A stretch of DNA of 64,000 nt from assembly GCA_003427395.1 (NCBI GenBank), contig BFEA01000276.1, positions 1,477,549 to 1,541,548 on the forward strand, read 5' to 3'. The DNA comes from Chara braunii (lineage: Eukaryota; Streptophyta; Charophyceae; Charales; Characeae). Positions 47,530-58,337 of this stretch are shown here, in pieces. Numbering within the stretch: the first letter of the stretch is position 1; every line of letters begins with the position of its first letter. A program made the position numbers and the translations under genes. The notes under the pieces were generated by a model. The model made no database searches, was not told the DNA's origin, and saw nothing but the letters and a program-made list of their open reading frames with translations.

Positions 47530-48661
47530 GTTGACGAATTGGGGGACGGGTGGAGGCGGAGGGGGATGTGGATCGAGATCGGGATCGGCGCCTTGTCGTC
47601 ACGGCTCCCGAGGTCGTGGCAGCAAGGTCCCCATGTTCCGGCTTGGGTGGCTCGGGATCCTTGAAAGGATTGTTCGGTGCGGGATCGATCGCCGACCGTT
47701 TTCCTTCCGCGCTCTCTTTCTTGCGCTGCGCAGCAGCCTCCGGGTTCTCCTCTCGCCGATCCGGTCCTAGCACCCACTCGAGCTCGTCGTGCGTTGGCCC
47801 CTAGCCGTCCTCGCTTTCCACTTCTTCGTCGTCTTCCTCCTCCTCCTCACTTTGCTCGCCCTCGCTGTACTCGCTATAGGCCTCTTTCTCTTCCTCCGAA
47901 GTCTCCTCTTCTTCTTTTTCTTCTTCTTCTTTTGCTTCCGCCGACTCTTCTTCTGCTTCGCACTCTTCTTCTGCCTCCGCCGACGCTTCTTCCTAGTCCT
48001 CGGCCAATCGCGCCGTTGCTTCCCCGACCTTTCTCCTCAATTCTCCTTCCGATTCCTCTTCGGCCTCCTCTTTTGCTCTCAGCACTGCCCACTCGAATGC
48101 GGTTGGTTGCCGAAAGAAGGGGGGATTAGTTAGGTTGTGGACGTCCAGGTACTCGCTATGGGAAGGAAAACGGTCGTCAGCCCAGCGCTCCTCGATACAA
48201 GCCGACCACTGGAGGCTCGGGGCGAGAGTCCTTGAGAGGGTATGTGGCACGGGTTCTTCGTCGCTGTGAGAGATGATGTCGAGGGGGAGTTCGTCGGCCA
48301 ATCGTGCAATCACGATCGTGAGTTCGCGCACGATCTGTAATCGGTTTCCCAGATCCACTGCTCCAAAGACGAATCCCAGAAGATCTCCCGCCACGTTGGT
48401 CCTCCACGCCTGAATGACGAGCAACTCCACAATCTCCGACGCGGGTCTCTGATCGCCTTCCCACGTCCAGTTCAGATCCACTTGTAGCAGGCAAAACGAG
48501 AGCTCGACGAATTCTGTACGCCACAGCCACCAACGGTCCGAATCAACGATGGGTATTGTCAGTGGCTCCAGACGGAAGGAGAGACGAGGGTAGTGAGAGG
48601 ACTGCCAGCAGATGGGGAAGATGAAGGGAGGAGAGAACGTCGAGATCGGCGCGCGGCTCAT
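47474..48661 (-). pseudogene. Element 2 accessory frame X2 (two in-frame TAG codons)
   Basis: One reading frame of 396 codons from ATG 48661, interrupted only by TAG at 47995-47993 and TAG at 47803-47801. Residues 1-222 form a possibly globular part with many Trp and Leu (DSDRWWLWRTEFVELSFCLL, VRELTIVIARLADELPLDII). After the first TAG comes a 63-codon, almost purely acidic Glu/Asp/Ser stretch. After the second TAG comes a basic Pro/Ser/Arg tail (TRRRSRSRSTSPSASTRPP). Frame retention over such biased segments argues that it was one protein. The TAGs could be nonsense mutations of CAG or TGG. Family unknown. The start lies 8 bases past the X1 stop. Confidence 0.5.
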
Positions 48662-48669
48662 CTGCGTGG

Positions 48670-49140
48670 CTAGAAGGGGGCAAGTTCTGGGAGGACGACA
48701 GGTGGCTCGCGTAGCGTCGTGCGCAACGTGTTGACTTCGATGCCGTCGTTAGGATAGCACTCGTCACCGTGCCTTGTGAGCCGTCGATCCCAATCAGTGG
48801 CCAGATCGCGACCCCACCGGTACAAGGTGCTTTTGATGGCGGCTTGCCGCGCCGGATCGAAGGCGGTGATGTCGCCGCTGAAGACTACCACGGTAGACAC
48901 GTGGCTGATTCCCCGGGCCGCTCGCCGTTGGAACGCCGTTGCCTCGGCCAGCACCACTACCTGGGGATCGCTCGTGAATCGGAACTTTGCCGCGCCGTAT
49001 ACACCCGCAGTGTAGAAGAACTGCGCAAGGCGCATGAAGTCGGGGCTGATCCGCAAATGATGCACTTGGCGGATGACTGAGATCTCTCCCCGTGGCATCA
49101 GCAACTGATTACTGAAAGCTCGCTCGATGGCGAAACTCAT
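48670..49140 (-). CDS. Element 2 accessory frame X1 (ATGA overlap with pol)
   Basis: 156-residue frame starting MSFAIERAFSNQLLMPRG. Its ATG (49140-49138) overlaps the pol TGA stop (49139-49137), an ATGA junction seen where ribosomes terminate and reinitiate. Visible features: a helical N-terminus, FYTAGVYGAAKFRFTSDPQV, a hydrophobic strand (VSTVVVFSGDITAF) and a basic C-terminal half. No recognised family. Its place after integrase is where env-like or other accessory proteins sit in some plant gypsy lineages. The frame is intact. Confidence 0.5.
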   Translation of the reverse strand: MSFAIERAFSNQLLMPRGEISVIRQVHHLRISPDFMRLAQFFYTAGVYGAAKFRFTSDPQVVVLAEATAFQRRAARGISHVSTVVVFSGDITAFDPARQAAIKSTLYRWGRDLATDWDRRLTRHGDECYPNDGIEVNTLRTTLREPPVVLPELAPF

Positions 49141-50445
49141 GGCGATGGCGGGGGTGACGGGGTGGCAGAGAGGGAGCAAGAAAGGGAGGGAGATGGCGGA
49201 GAGTCTGAGCCGTCGTCGTCGGCTTCCTCAGAAAGAGAGATCGAGGGAGAGGGAGACGGAGCAGAGGGAAGGAGGCGAAGATAGGACACGTGGCGTGTGA
49301 TCGGACGAGCCGATCCACTGCCAGAGACTTCAGGGGCGAGGCGCACGGTGTCCACGCCGTTGGGGTCGAGCTCGATCACGCGATATCGCCCGAAGAATCG
49401 TGGCGCTAGCTTGCCCTGGCGAGCACATTTCCTCACCTGCACCACGTCCCCCAATTTGTACTGGGGCCGCGGACCCGGATTCCCATTTCGGGCTTCGTAG
49501 CTCAGGACCTGTCGGCCCTGGGCTAGTTCGGTCATTTTTTGTCGCTTTCGGGCTAGCCTGGGCAACGACCGTTCCATTAACTCTAGGTGCCGTTTGGCCT
49601 TGTCCAGAGCCGTGGCCCTGGTGGGCCGTCGGCTTAATGAAGTCTCATCTGGGAGGCTCAGTATCGAAACGCAAGCGACATTATTGGTCCTTAATTGGAA
49701 GGGACTTAACCCCGTGGATTCATGGGGCGTTCCGCGATGGACCGCCAGGATATGATCGACGATATCGGGCCAAGGTCTCGGATCCCGTGCCGCGATGTTT
49801 CGTCGCAACGCTGTCTTTATCACCCGATTTGCGTTTTCGACCAGCCGGTTGGACTGTGACATGTGAGGTGCAGTGTTCCGTATGGCGACACCGTGTAGGA
49901 CCAGATTTTTTAACACTTCTCCCCTGAATTCAGCCCCATTGTCGGTTAGGATTTTTTCCGTATCCTGATGCATTCCGAGGAAACGGTTGACATATCGAGC
50001 GATTTCCGTAGCTTGCCACGTGCGACAAGGATACGCTTCGATCCATTTCGAGAAATGGTCGACAAATACCAGTAGGACTGAATACTCGCAACTATTAGGG
50101 CCAGGGGGCACCACTATGTCGGTATTGTCCATGCTCACTCTTTGAAATGGCCGTTCAACAACCGTGAGCACTATCGATCTTGGCGGTTGAATCGACGCTT
50201 TATCAGCGGCGCAGACTTGACAGTTGGCGACGATGTTCTTCACATCGTCGCAGATATTGGACCAATACCACTCATTTTTGTCGATAGCGGACTCCGTGAT
50301 TCGTACGGCAAAATGAGCCGCAGTTTCTTCGTGGGTTGTCTTAACCCAGTCATACCGCATGAACGGATGCGGCACTACCATCCAAATCCCACTGCCGTCC
50401 GTTTTCCGTTTTTCTAATTTACCCTCTACCCATCGATAATCCCGA

Positions 50446-50630
50446 NNNNNNNNNNNNNNNNNNNNNNNNNNNNNNNNNNNNNNNNNNNNNNNNNNNNNNN
50501 NNNNNNNNNNNNNNNNNNNNNNNNNNNNNNNNNNNNNNNNNNNNNNNNNNNNNNNNNNNNNNNNNNNNNNNNNNNNNNNNNNNNNNNNNNNNNNNNNNNN
50601 NNNNNNNNNNNNNNNNNNNNNNNNNNNNNN
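50446..50630. other. Assembly gap
   Basis: 185 Ns inside the PHD-integrase frame. The frame happens to remain open across the gap, but the missing length is not certain. Confidence 0.98.
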
Positions 50631-50735
50631 GGCAATATCCGTCCATACTTCGGCCCTTCTAAACTTTCGGGTCTTTTCCAATCCTTCTGACGTGGCATCC
50701 AAAAATCGAGCCTCGGTAGGAATCTGGTCGGTCCG

Positions 50736-50897
50736 GCACAAGGGGCACAACCATGGTCTACTTTTGCTTCTGTATTGGATGCACGAGCCATGGGCTCGTG
50801 CAACACACTGTCGATAATCTATCCAATCCGCATACCCCTCCCCGTTATGACGCATGGGGACCGAATATACGCGGGAAATAGCTTTGCAAAAATAGCA
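50736..50897 (-). other. PHD-finger-like domain in gypsy pol
   Basis: Residues 35-88 of the frame from 50999: C35-x2-C38, then W59-I-D-Y62-x2-C65-x4-H70-x2-C73, then W83-x-C85-x2-C88. Spacing of the second half (C-x2-C-x4-H-x2-C, Trp two residues before the last C-x2-C) is the PHD hallmark, with one ligand (position 62) now Tyr. PHD fingers commonly read histone tails, so a role in integration targeting is a natural inference. A RING-like or generic zinc finger is the alternative. Confidence 0.65.
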
Positions 50898-50985
50898 AAA
50901 TTTGTCAGGCAGGGAGAGGAGAGACGAAGAGGAAGGGGGAGAGAGAGGGGTAGTGGGGTTACCTCCATCACCCATCGTCGCCGTT

Positions 50986-52711
50986 TTACTTCTTGCCACG
51001 TGGAAAAACTGCCACTTGTCCGTATCTCGGCTCGTTGGTCAAATTCGGCTCCTTCCACGATGTAATTTCCTCACCCTTTGGTACCTTGGCAGGCCGGTTC
51101 AGACGTGTCAGCCCGTCCGCGTTGCCGTGTCGCTCTGTCTTTCGATGGACGATATCGAAGTCGTATTCTTGTAATCGCAGCGCCCAACGACCAATCATGC
51201 GCGTGTAGTTGGTGAGTTTCTTCAGCGCCAGCAGAGGCTCGTGATCCGTTATGAGGCGAAACTTCTGTCCATAGAGATACAGATGGAAGTGTTGGATTCC
51301 CCAAACCACTGCATAGCACTCACCCTGAGGTGCGGAGTCGTTTCTTCGTTCGTCCGGTACGGTTCGTGACGTGTACTCGATGACGTGTTCACGACCATCG
51401 TTCCCCTTCTGTGCTAAAATAGCGGAAATAGCTTCCGGTTGCCAGTCCGTGATGAGAATGAACTGTTTCGAGGGGTCCGGTCGAATCAAAATAGGGGTCA
51501 TTGCCAGAGTGTCCTTGAGAGTTGCAAAAGCCTGCTGGCACTCCGCGTCCCAGCTGAAGGGCTGGTCCTTCCGTAACAGATTCGTTAGTGGTCGTGCAAT
51601 CGCGGCGAAGCCCTTGATGATACGACGCTAGTCCCAAGAAGGCTCGAACTTTCGTTAGTGACGTGGGAACCGGAGCTTCCTTTACCGCCGCAACTTTTCT
51701 CGAGTCTGGCCGCAGTCCTCCACGTGTCACGACATAGCCCAAGAACGAAATTTTCGAGAGGAAAAATTCGCTCTTCTCAAGCGCAATTTTGAACCCCGCG
51801 TCTCTCAATGCGCCCAATGTCCATTCGATGTGTTGCGCGTGCCCGTGATAGGTTTCCGAGTAGACCAGGATGTCGTCCATGTACACGATCACGCAGAAGT
51901 TGATTATCCCTTGCGTCAGCCGTGTCTTGTTGACGAAGTTATGGAACGTCATGTTCATCGCTCGCTGAAATGTGGCAGGCGCATTGCAAATCCCCATCGG
52001 ACACCGAACCCACTGCCACGTGCCCTCAAACAACACAAAGACCGTTTTCGGTCGATCTTCTTCCCTTACAAGAATATGATGGAAGTCATGCCGAATATCA
52101 AACTTGCTGAAATAATTAGCGCACCCAATCGCATCCAACAAATCGTCAATCCGGGGGAGGGGATACACATCTTTGATCGTGATTTCATTCAGCTTGCGAG
52201 AATCAATGCAAATGCGAATTGCCCCGTTTTTCTTCGGCACTAATACTACGGGAAAGGACCAAGATCCGGTAGCAGGTTCAATCCAACCACTGGGCTCGAA
52301 CTCCCGAATTCGTTCGATAGCCTTTTTGCGTTCAATCAAGGAATAACGATAAGGTTTGCAAGGAATTGGGGGGTGATTTCCTGTCTGAATTTCATGTTGG
52401 ATTACTAATGGCAGCCCGATGTCAGTATCTGACACAATAATTGCTCCTTGGTATTCCGTTAGAATATCCGCAATTACCTGGTGGATTTCATTCGGCACAT
52501 ATTGTGGAACGTGCAGTTCGAAAAGTTGGTCCCAAATCCGCACGTCAATCTGTTTCGTGTTCGCCTGTTTTGTCGCATTGGGTGGAGGCGCCGAGATGAA
52601 TGAATGATCCGATCGCCAGGAGAACACCGTGGCCATCATCTGAGCATCTTCTTCTCGGATTGCCACGTGTCCTTCCGGGGTAATCCCGTCACAAACGTCT
52701 TGCCACGACAC
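50986..52711 (-). pseudogene. Element 2 reverse transcriptase and RNase H
   Basis: 52711-51389 encodes a full gypsy RT: GWIEPATGSWSFPVVLVPKK, CIDSRKLNEITIKDVYPLPR, SKFDIRHDFHHI (first catalytic Asp), CPMGICNAPATFQRAM and VYMDDILVYSE (YxDD). A deletion near 51630, in the FLGLASY/IKGF region, shifts the frame. The other frame continues to RNase H at 51501-50986, with D in FILITDWQ, E in PQGECYAV and D in RLITDHEPLLAL. These enzymes make the cDNA. Catalytic residues are retained, so only the frame lesions inactivate this copy. Confidence 0.9.
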
Positions 52712-52728
52712 TTCCTTAGTTGCGATTT

Positions 52729-55203
52729 TTATCCCCAGTCCGTCTGTTTCTGCTTCAAACGCCGAGGAGGTTCCAGAGAGCTTGCTTCCGCCCCCGAGCG
52801 CAACAATCTCACTTCTTTAGCCGATGTTAGTATAGACTTAGGTAATTCCGTAATGTCGCAAAAATGCTTTTTGTCTCGGTACCTGGCGAGGAGAGGGGTG
52901 ATCCCTTCGTACAGAGTTTGAGGGGGTTCCAAAGAATCGACCATCCTCGAAATCTGCACGAGGGGCTCGCCTAAGATCATCGCCTTGGTCCTTTGATTTT
53001 TTCGGCTGGTCAGTTGCATCGTTCTCGCTATCGTTTTGGGCGGCGGATAGTAAACGCGTTGTCGTACCAATTTCAAGATTTCCGGATCATCTTCGTAACT
53101 GCTCTCCGCATCATCAGTTGATGGCTCCCCTTCTGTAGGTTCGTCCCAGGAGATCATGCGGAGAGTCCCCGCCATCATCGGTGAAACCCGAGGAACCGCG
53201 TTAATAGTAGTGTGAAGGGTAAATCGCATGGGCACCACGTAAAGTTTTCCTCCTGTATTTCGGAGGACGATCGATCGTCGTTTGAAATCCAGGTTTGCTC
53301 GTAACGCCACAAGAGCAGGAAGTCCGAAAAGAACGTCGTACGTATTAACATCTAGTACTACGACATCCCCAAGCGCGTGTACTTTTCCTAATCGGAAGGC
53401 GACATTGGTCATTCTCCCCACAGTTTTCATTTTTTCCTCATCTGCCGAAATGAGCTAATCTTTCCCGGTGAGCATGATCAGATCGTTCTTCCTTCCTGCC
53501 CTCTCGACCACTCTTAGCGAAATAGCCAACACAGCTGCTCCCGAGTCTATAATCGCGTTGTAAGGAATTCCCCAAATTTGAATATCACATTCTGCAGATT
53601 TCCACGGAATCGGTTTAATCCGTAAGAAATGATCGTCTTTCTGAATTAATCCTACCCATATCGGATCCGGAGTGCTTGTTAGGTTTTCTTCCGACGCGGG
53701 GCCTTTGGCTTTTCCGTTCGGTGCTAGGGCGAGAGCGAATCGTTTTCAATTCGCTTTACAGTGCTGTAACATTCCCTCGTTGGCTTGTTCGGAGATTGAG
53801 AGTAGATGACCGATCGGAAGGGGAATCCGATGGTCCAAGGCTCGGATGATGTTTAGTTCATCGATCTCTTCGGTGACGAAGGTGGGTCCTCCCGACTCCA
53901 TTTCTCCTAAGGATGGTCGCCACTCCGCCACCTCTTTCTGTTCTGGCGCTGGTCTGATTGTTTCGATCATTCCTAGCCCAGGGTATCCCAGCGACACATA
54001 CTGATCTAGCGGAATTAGCTCGGCGGCCTCCTCCGTGGTGGCCAGGGCACTTCCTCCACCCTCTACTTCTTCCATCAAGGCTCCGACTCGTCCAGGTCCA
54101 TTGGCGATGGGGGCCTCAGCCATAGGTGCGACTCCGATCCGCGGTTGCGGGGGTTGGTGGGGGCAATCACGGTCTAGATGTCCGGGCTGACGACAGGCAT
54201 AACAGACATTTAGATTGTTCGCAGCTCCTCCAAGAGTCGGGGCAGGGGCTAATCCTTGTTGCATCGGAGGGGCACGCACCGCAATAGGTCGCATGCTCCT
54301 CATCATGGCTTCGAGCCGAGCATTGTGCTCTCGCTGTTCCTTTTTGCTTTCTTGGATCAAACTTATCAAAGTTTTGGTCAGTTCGAAAATGGCCGTGGAT
54401 CCGTTCGATCGTAGGGGAGCATCAACCATTGGTGGGGGTAATGCCCTGACGGGCGGGGGCATCATAGGAGCAGAGACGCTCGGAGTCTCGCTTAGGATTA
54501 CTCGTTTGGGGCCTATCTGTTCCATATAAGTGACAGGTCCTGATACAAATCCCATATTTTCAAATTTGTTCTGCAAAGCAGCCAGTTCTGCTCTCGCTCA
54601 TACGAGCTCGGTCAAGTCTCCGTCTCAAGGGTAGTCTTTTCCTTCCAGGAAGTTCGCTGCGAACTTCCGTTCCATTTCTTCCGCGGCAGCCATAATTTGT
54701 TGTAGCGTATGAGTGATGGGGGAAAACTGCTTTCGCAACTTAATCCTTATTGTTCGACTGCGAAGTCCGTCAATGAACAGGTCTCTCCCTACTTGCTCAC
54801 CTTGCTCAGTTTTTACGAACATCCTGTAGAACCGGTTTCGATATTCCGCAATGGATTCAAGCGGTTTTTGCACTCGGTCCTTGATGATGTACAATGCCTG
54901 CTCAGGGTGAACATAATCGAATCGGTTCATGAAATCTCGTTCGAAGGTCGGGAGATCCACCCATACATAGGTACTATACCAATGATGAGCGTCTCCTCCC
55001 ATCCGAGTTGAAATGTTAATTTGTGCTTCGTGACCATCGTACTGCTGTGCTCTAAGCGTAGCCAGCCATGCTCCTGCGAGATGGTGCGCCGGATCAAATA
55101 GATAGAGATCTGGTGGCGACATGGGAGCTCGTGCACGTGGGACAGGTTGATTAGGTGGATTAGCATTTTGTTGCGGAACCGGATTTTGCACGTTGGCAGC
55201 CAT
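52729..55203 (-). pseudogene. Element 2 Gag-protease frame with four nonsense codons
   Basis: A single frame of 825 codons from ATG 55203, without frameshift. It is broken by TGA at 54627-54625, TGA at 54600-54598, TGA at 53748-53746 and TAG at 53457-53455. Domains in order: Pro-rich N-terminus, retrotransposon Gag capsid region (HHWYSTYVWVDLPTFERDFM, YRNRFYRMFV), an intact CCHC knuckle (VCYACRQPGHLDRDCP), acidic linker, and a retropepsin with intact D-S-G (53547-53539, AIIDSGAAVLAIS) and a YDVLFGLPAL loop. Three of the stops are TGA where CGA (Arg) would fit. Gag builds the particle and the protease matures it. Confidence 0.88.
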
Positions 55204-55344
55204 ATAAGCTGCTCGTCGGTTAGCCGCTCTGCTTCTGGTGACTATAGGGTCGCGTGTAGGCGCGTTCCGAGGGCGAGGTCGCCCACGGTTAGCCAGGTCG
55301 CCTAATTAACGTGCTATCAATCCTAAGACCCTAGCCACGTGACG

Positions 55345-55357
55345 GGCTCCGATACCA
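55345..55357 (-). other. Element 2 primer binding site (initiator tRNA-Met)
   Basis: The element strand reads tggtatcggagcc, one base from the usual plant tggtatcagagcc. It directly abuts the LTR. The first 8 bases of the other LTR (tgtgacgc) have no counterpart here, suggesting a small deletion at this junction. Confidence 0.85.
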
Positions 55358-57674
55358 ACCTCACGCCCAACGCGACTTCCTGATCGGAGTGGGATGTGAG
55401 CCTGGAAGTCCGAAAAGGGGTGTGCCAAGGATTTTTGGGGAAAGTGGGGGAGTCTTAAGGGTATGAATGCAATTAGGCGAGCGTGCGCAAGGGACTCATG
55501 GTCCGCTGGGGCCGGGGCACTGTGGGCGACGGGTTGCGGGAAAATTCCTTCGTGGCGGAGGTGGTCCTGAAAAGTTAGGCCGTCGGGGGCCGCCACGCGG
55601 CGCAGGCCGCCGCGTACCTGAGTTGGGCCTCCGAAATTCCGGAGTGTTCTGCGCGCCGTTGCGTCGGCAGTTCTCGCAAAACGTATTGGGCCAATAAGGG
55701 GCTATGGCCGGCCACAGAACGACACTGAGTTGATGATATGGGAGAAGGAGGCGAAAAGGACGGAAACTGGTGGTGATCTCAACGAATCCTGGGTGGGTGA
55801 AGTAGTAGGTGTGGTCGGGGGAAGGGAAATCGGAGCACCGAGGGTCGCTAGTGGTAGGACAGTGAAATTCCCGCGGACATAACCGATTCTCCATGTGACA
55901 GGGGTATCGTGTCCTTATGAGCTCGTTTATTATAGGGGTGAAATAGTCCGGGTCATAGGACGAGTTTGAGTTCCAAGATCGCGTCATGGTGTCATTGTCG
56001 GTGGGATAACGCGGGCCGGGTTTCCGCCACCGCGTACGAGCACGTGTAGGACAGGCCGACTGAGTGACGCCTCGGCGTGCTCGTACGGGATGATGGTGCT
56101 GCCGTGACTCCTTTATGGGAGAGCGAGTCGTCGCACAGGAATGCGTGTAAGGGNGCGACTCGGATCGCGTTTACACGTGTTCTCGCGCGGCGTTCGCGGT
56201 TTAATTGCTTCGGATTATGCAAGATGCAACCATATCACACCCCTCATCGTGAGATAAGCAAAAANGAGGACAAAATCGCTATCGGGGCCATATTCATATC
56301 CCATCTGCAACTGCATCAGGTGTGGGCAAAGATTTGACACAAACGAAAGGCAAGGACTGGGATCCTCAACAAAAAGATATACATACAGGCATAACGTCCA
56401 CACATCTACCCATTCATACATCCATACATTCGATAATCATATGTATAATGCAATCGGGACGGACANAGCAAAGACAAATGTGAGCAAAAACCCAAGCCCA
56501 AATCTCAGAAAGCCGAGACGAAAATAAGAACGGGCAAACCACCCGGAGCCGCAATCAAAATGTATGTACACAGATGAAGAGGGGGAAGAGACAAAGAAAC
56601 AGCAAATCCACGTCCATCGATCTCAACTCTCTCTTCCTCTCTCTCTCTTTCTCCAATGCGGACAGTCCGTCGCCACACACCAACCCACGAAGTTGTCACC
56701 CCGCTTAGACCTCCCACACCCGTCGGATTCGCCCGTGCCCACAGTCCGTCGTGGCCCACGTCAATCCCGCGCGTTCGGCACCAGCCCGTCAGATCGCCCA
56801 ACTCCTACTCTACTCACCTCTTACTTCGCTCGTGTGCCGACCCTTTCTGATCGTGCAATCCCGAGCTTCCGACAACGGGTTAAGAGAGCTGACTAATCGC
56901 GCAACCGAAATTTATAGCGTGCATGCATGCGCGAAGAACACGGAATTACCATGACTTAAAGTGAGGATTAGAGAGGGAACGCGTGCGTTCTGCATGATCG
57001 GACGTAACCCTTCTCCACGCATCGATCCGAGCATGCAAGCCGCGGCTTACAAAATCTCAGTAAAAGAAAGAGAGGGAGGGCGGGAGAGACGAAGTGCAAG
57101 AAGAAAGATACAGTTACAATGACGCCCGCCCAAAATTACAGTTACACACACGATTAAGGGCGCCCACTAACCAGAGTACCGTTACAGCCGCATGAAAAAG
57201 CGCGAAGACAAAAGGTGCAGCGCGGCAAGAAAAGTCCAGCTTACTGAATTCCTAAATTCCTATCTAATGCGGAAAAGCAAAAAACATACATTCCAGAAAG
57301 AAAGTCCAAAATCCCGAGAGTCATCGGGGCTCGACAAAATTCGAAAAAGATTCAAAAGAAAATTCAAAAGAACGAAGCAATTTCCCGCGCGATGTCCACG
57401 CCCAAAAGATCGAACCCGAAACGAAAGAAACAACGTCAACATTTATTAATCTTGCGAGTGGTGGCGCGCGAGGCATCCATCCGACCAATCTCCCAACCGG
57501 TCGTCCCAGGACACACCCAGCCCCGAAGAAGCGACGAAAAAGACGAAGAAGCAAGGGTACTGATGCAATTTTCCACCGATCCCGATTTTCCGTAAGTGGC
57601 CCAATCTTCCCAGCTTAGGACCCCTCGTTGCAACCGCGCAGAAACTCGCGCGTTACAGAAAGTGGTTCGTCACA
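55355..57674 (-). repeat. Element 2 5' LTR
   Basis: About 2.3 kb, ending gttcgtcaca at 57674. It differs from the 3' LTR outside 55411-56620, including a longer TC tract near 56632-56650 and about 80 extra bases near 56850-56945. It carries N at 56154, 56265 and 56466, each exactly 10843 bases from the Ns of the other LTR. Confidence 0.9.
55496..55987 (-). CDS. LTR frame, second copy (status uncertain)
   Basis: Identical to the frame at 44653-45144. Same reservations apply. Confidence 0.2.
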   Translation of the reverse strand: MTRSWNSNSSYDPDYFTPIINELIRTRYPCHMENRLCPREFHCPTTSDPRCSDFPSPDHTYYFTHPGFVEITTSFRPFRLLLPYHQLSVVLWPAIAPYWPNTFCENCRRNGAQNTPEFRRPNSGTRRPAPRGGPRRPNFSGPPPPRRNFPATRRPQCPGPSGP

Positions 57675-57678
57675 CCGC
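57675..57678. other. Target site duplication of element 2, right
   Basis: ccgc directly after the LTR end gtcaca, matching 44500-44503. Confidence 0.75.
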
Positions 57679-58161
57679 CACATCCCCATTGAAATCCAAG
57701 CAATTTTCGTGCAAGACTTTGGGGAAAAGTATGACATCATTGACTTTATCGATCCCCTCCCCCCTCACGTCGCCAGATGCGATGACTATCTGATGCTAGC
57801 TCTTAATCTGTCGGAAGGCCTCCCTTTCTCCATCGATGACATTATCCCCTTCCGCATAGGTGAAAGGGAATACAAGGTTCACACGGCCCACAAACTCAGA
57901 CCGTGGTGCTTCAAGTGTCAGGCATATAGCCACCTCTACACAGACCCGTTCTGTCCCCACCACCCTATAAATCAAACACGAGCCACGGGCAGACTAATCT
58001 AGGACCCCTTCAGGAGCACACACTGGCGGACCGTGGACCCGGGACATGAAGGGTGGGTCTTTGTGGACAAGGAAGATGAACAGGGGAAGATGATTGGATG
58101 GGTTTGGGACAAACAGGGAGATCCTGAATGGACTCAACGCCGTCCAAGAAGCTAGTGGGTC
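57679..58161 (+). pseudogene. LINE-ORF1-like protein, C-terminal half
   Basis: Continues the frame of 43967-44503 in phase. It encodes FVQDFGEKYDIIDFIDPLPP, an LPFSIDDIIPFRIGEREYKV beta-rich stretch and a knuckle WCFKCQAYSHLYTDPFCPHH (C-x2-C-x4-H-x6-C, two residues longer than the standard last spacing). An in-frame TAG at 58000-58002 is followed by more coding-like sequence (HWRTVDPGHEGWVFVDKEDE) up to about 58161. Nucleic-acid binding is inferred from the knuckle. Confidence 0.55.
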
Positions 58162-58337
58162 TGATCTAGACCACTCCTCCTCTAGCTCCTCTAAGGACTC
58201 AAACACATTCATCGAACAGAGGCTCGATGAGTCTGAACGTGTTTGCGGGACGATGATGGAGTCAGTAGCTTGGGCCATCTCTCGAGATGGTGAGGGTGTA
58301 TCCACCATCTAGACCCTAGCAATAACAGCTATTATTC

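Larger units (their letters stand above)
49137..50999 (-). pseudogene. Element 2 PHD-like finger plus integrase
   Basis: 620-codon frame containing the 185-base gap. The N-terminal 90 residues hold a PHD-like Cys/His cluster (separate entry). After the gap come the integrase zinc region (THEETAAHFAV, ANCQVCAADK) and the catalytic core with D in VSMDNTDIV, D in LTDNGAEF and E in SNRLVENANRV. A C-terminal GDVVQVRKCARQGKLAPRFF segment and a Ser/Pro/Glu-rich tail follow. The integrase core looks intact. The RNase H frame overlaps the start in a different frame, so a shift separates them. Downstream X1 overlaps the stop. Confidence 0.85.
44504..57674 (-). mobile_element. Element 2: 13.2-kb Ty3/gypsy retrotransposon with both LTRs
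   Basis: The outer ends are tgtgac...gtcaca, with a 4-bp duplication (ccgc). Minus-strand order: 5' LTR, initiator-Met primer site, gag-protease, RT, RNase H, PHD-like finger, integrase, accessory frames X1, X2 and X3, 3' LTR. The insertion splits a plus-strand ORF1-like frame. Removing the element and one ccgc restores the frame exactly. The element is non-functional because of nonsense codons and frameshifts. No obvious polypurine tract is seen beside the 3' LTR; instead tatgtgacgccca, echoing the LTR start, follows the LTR end. Confidence 0.93.

Noticed and set aside
47677-48133. Plus-strand Pro/Leu/Phe-rich frames
   Set aside because: Antisense of the acidic block of X2; composition follows from GAA/GAG codons on the other strand.
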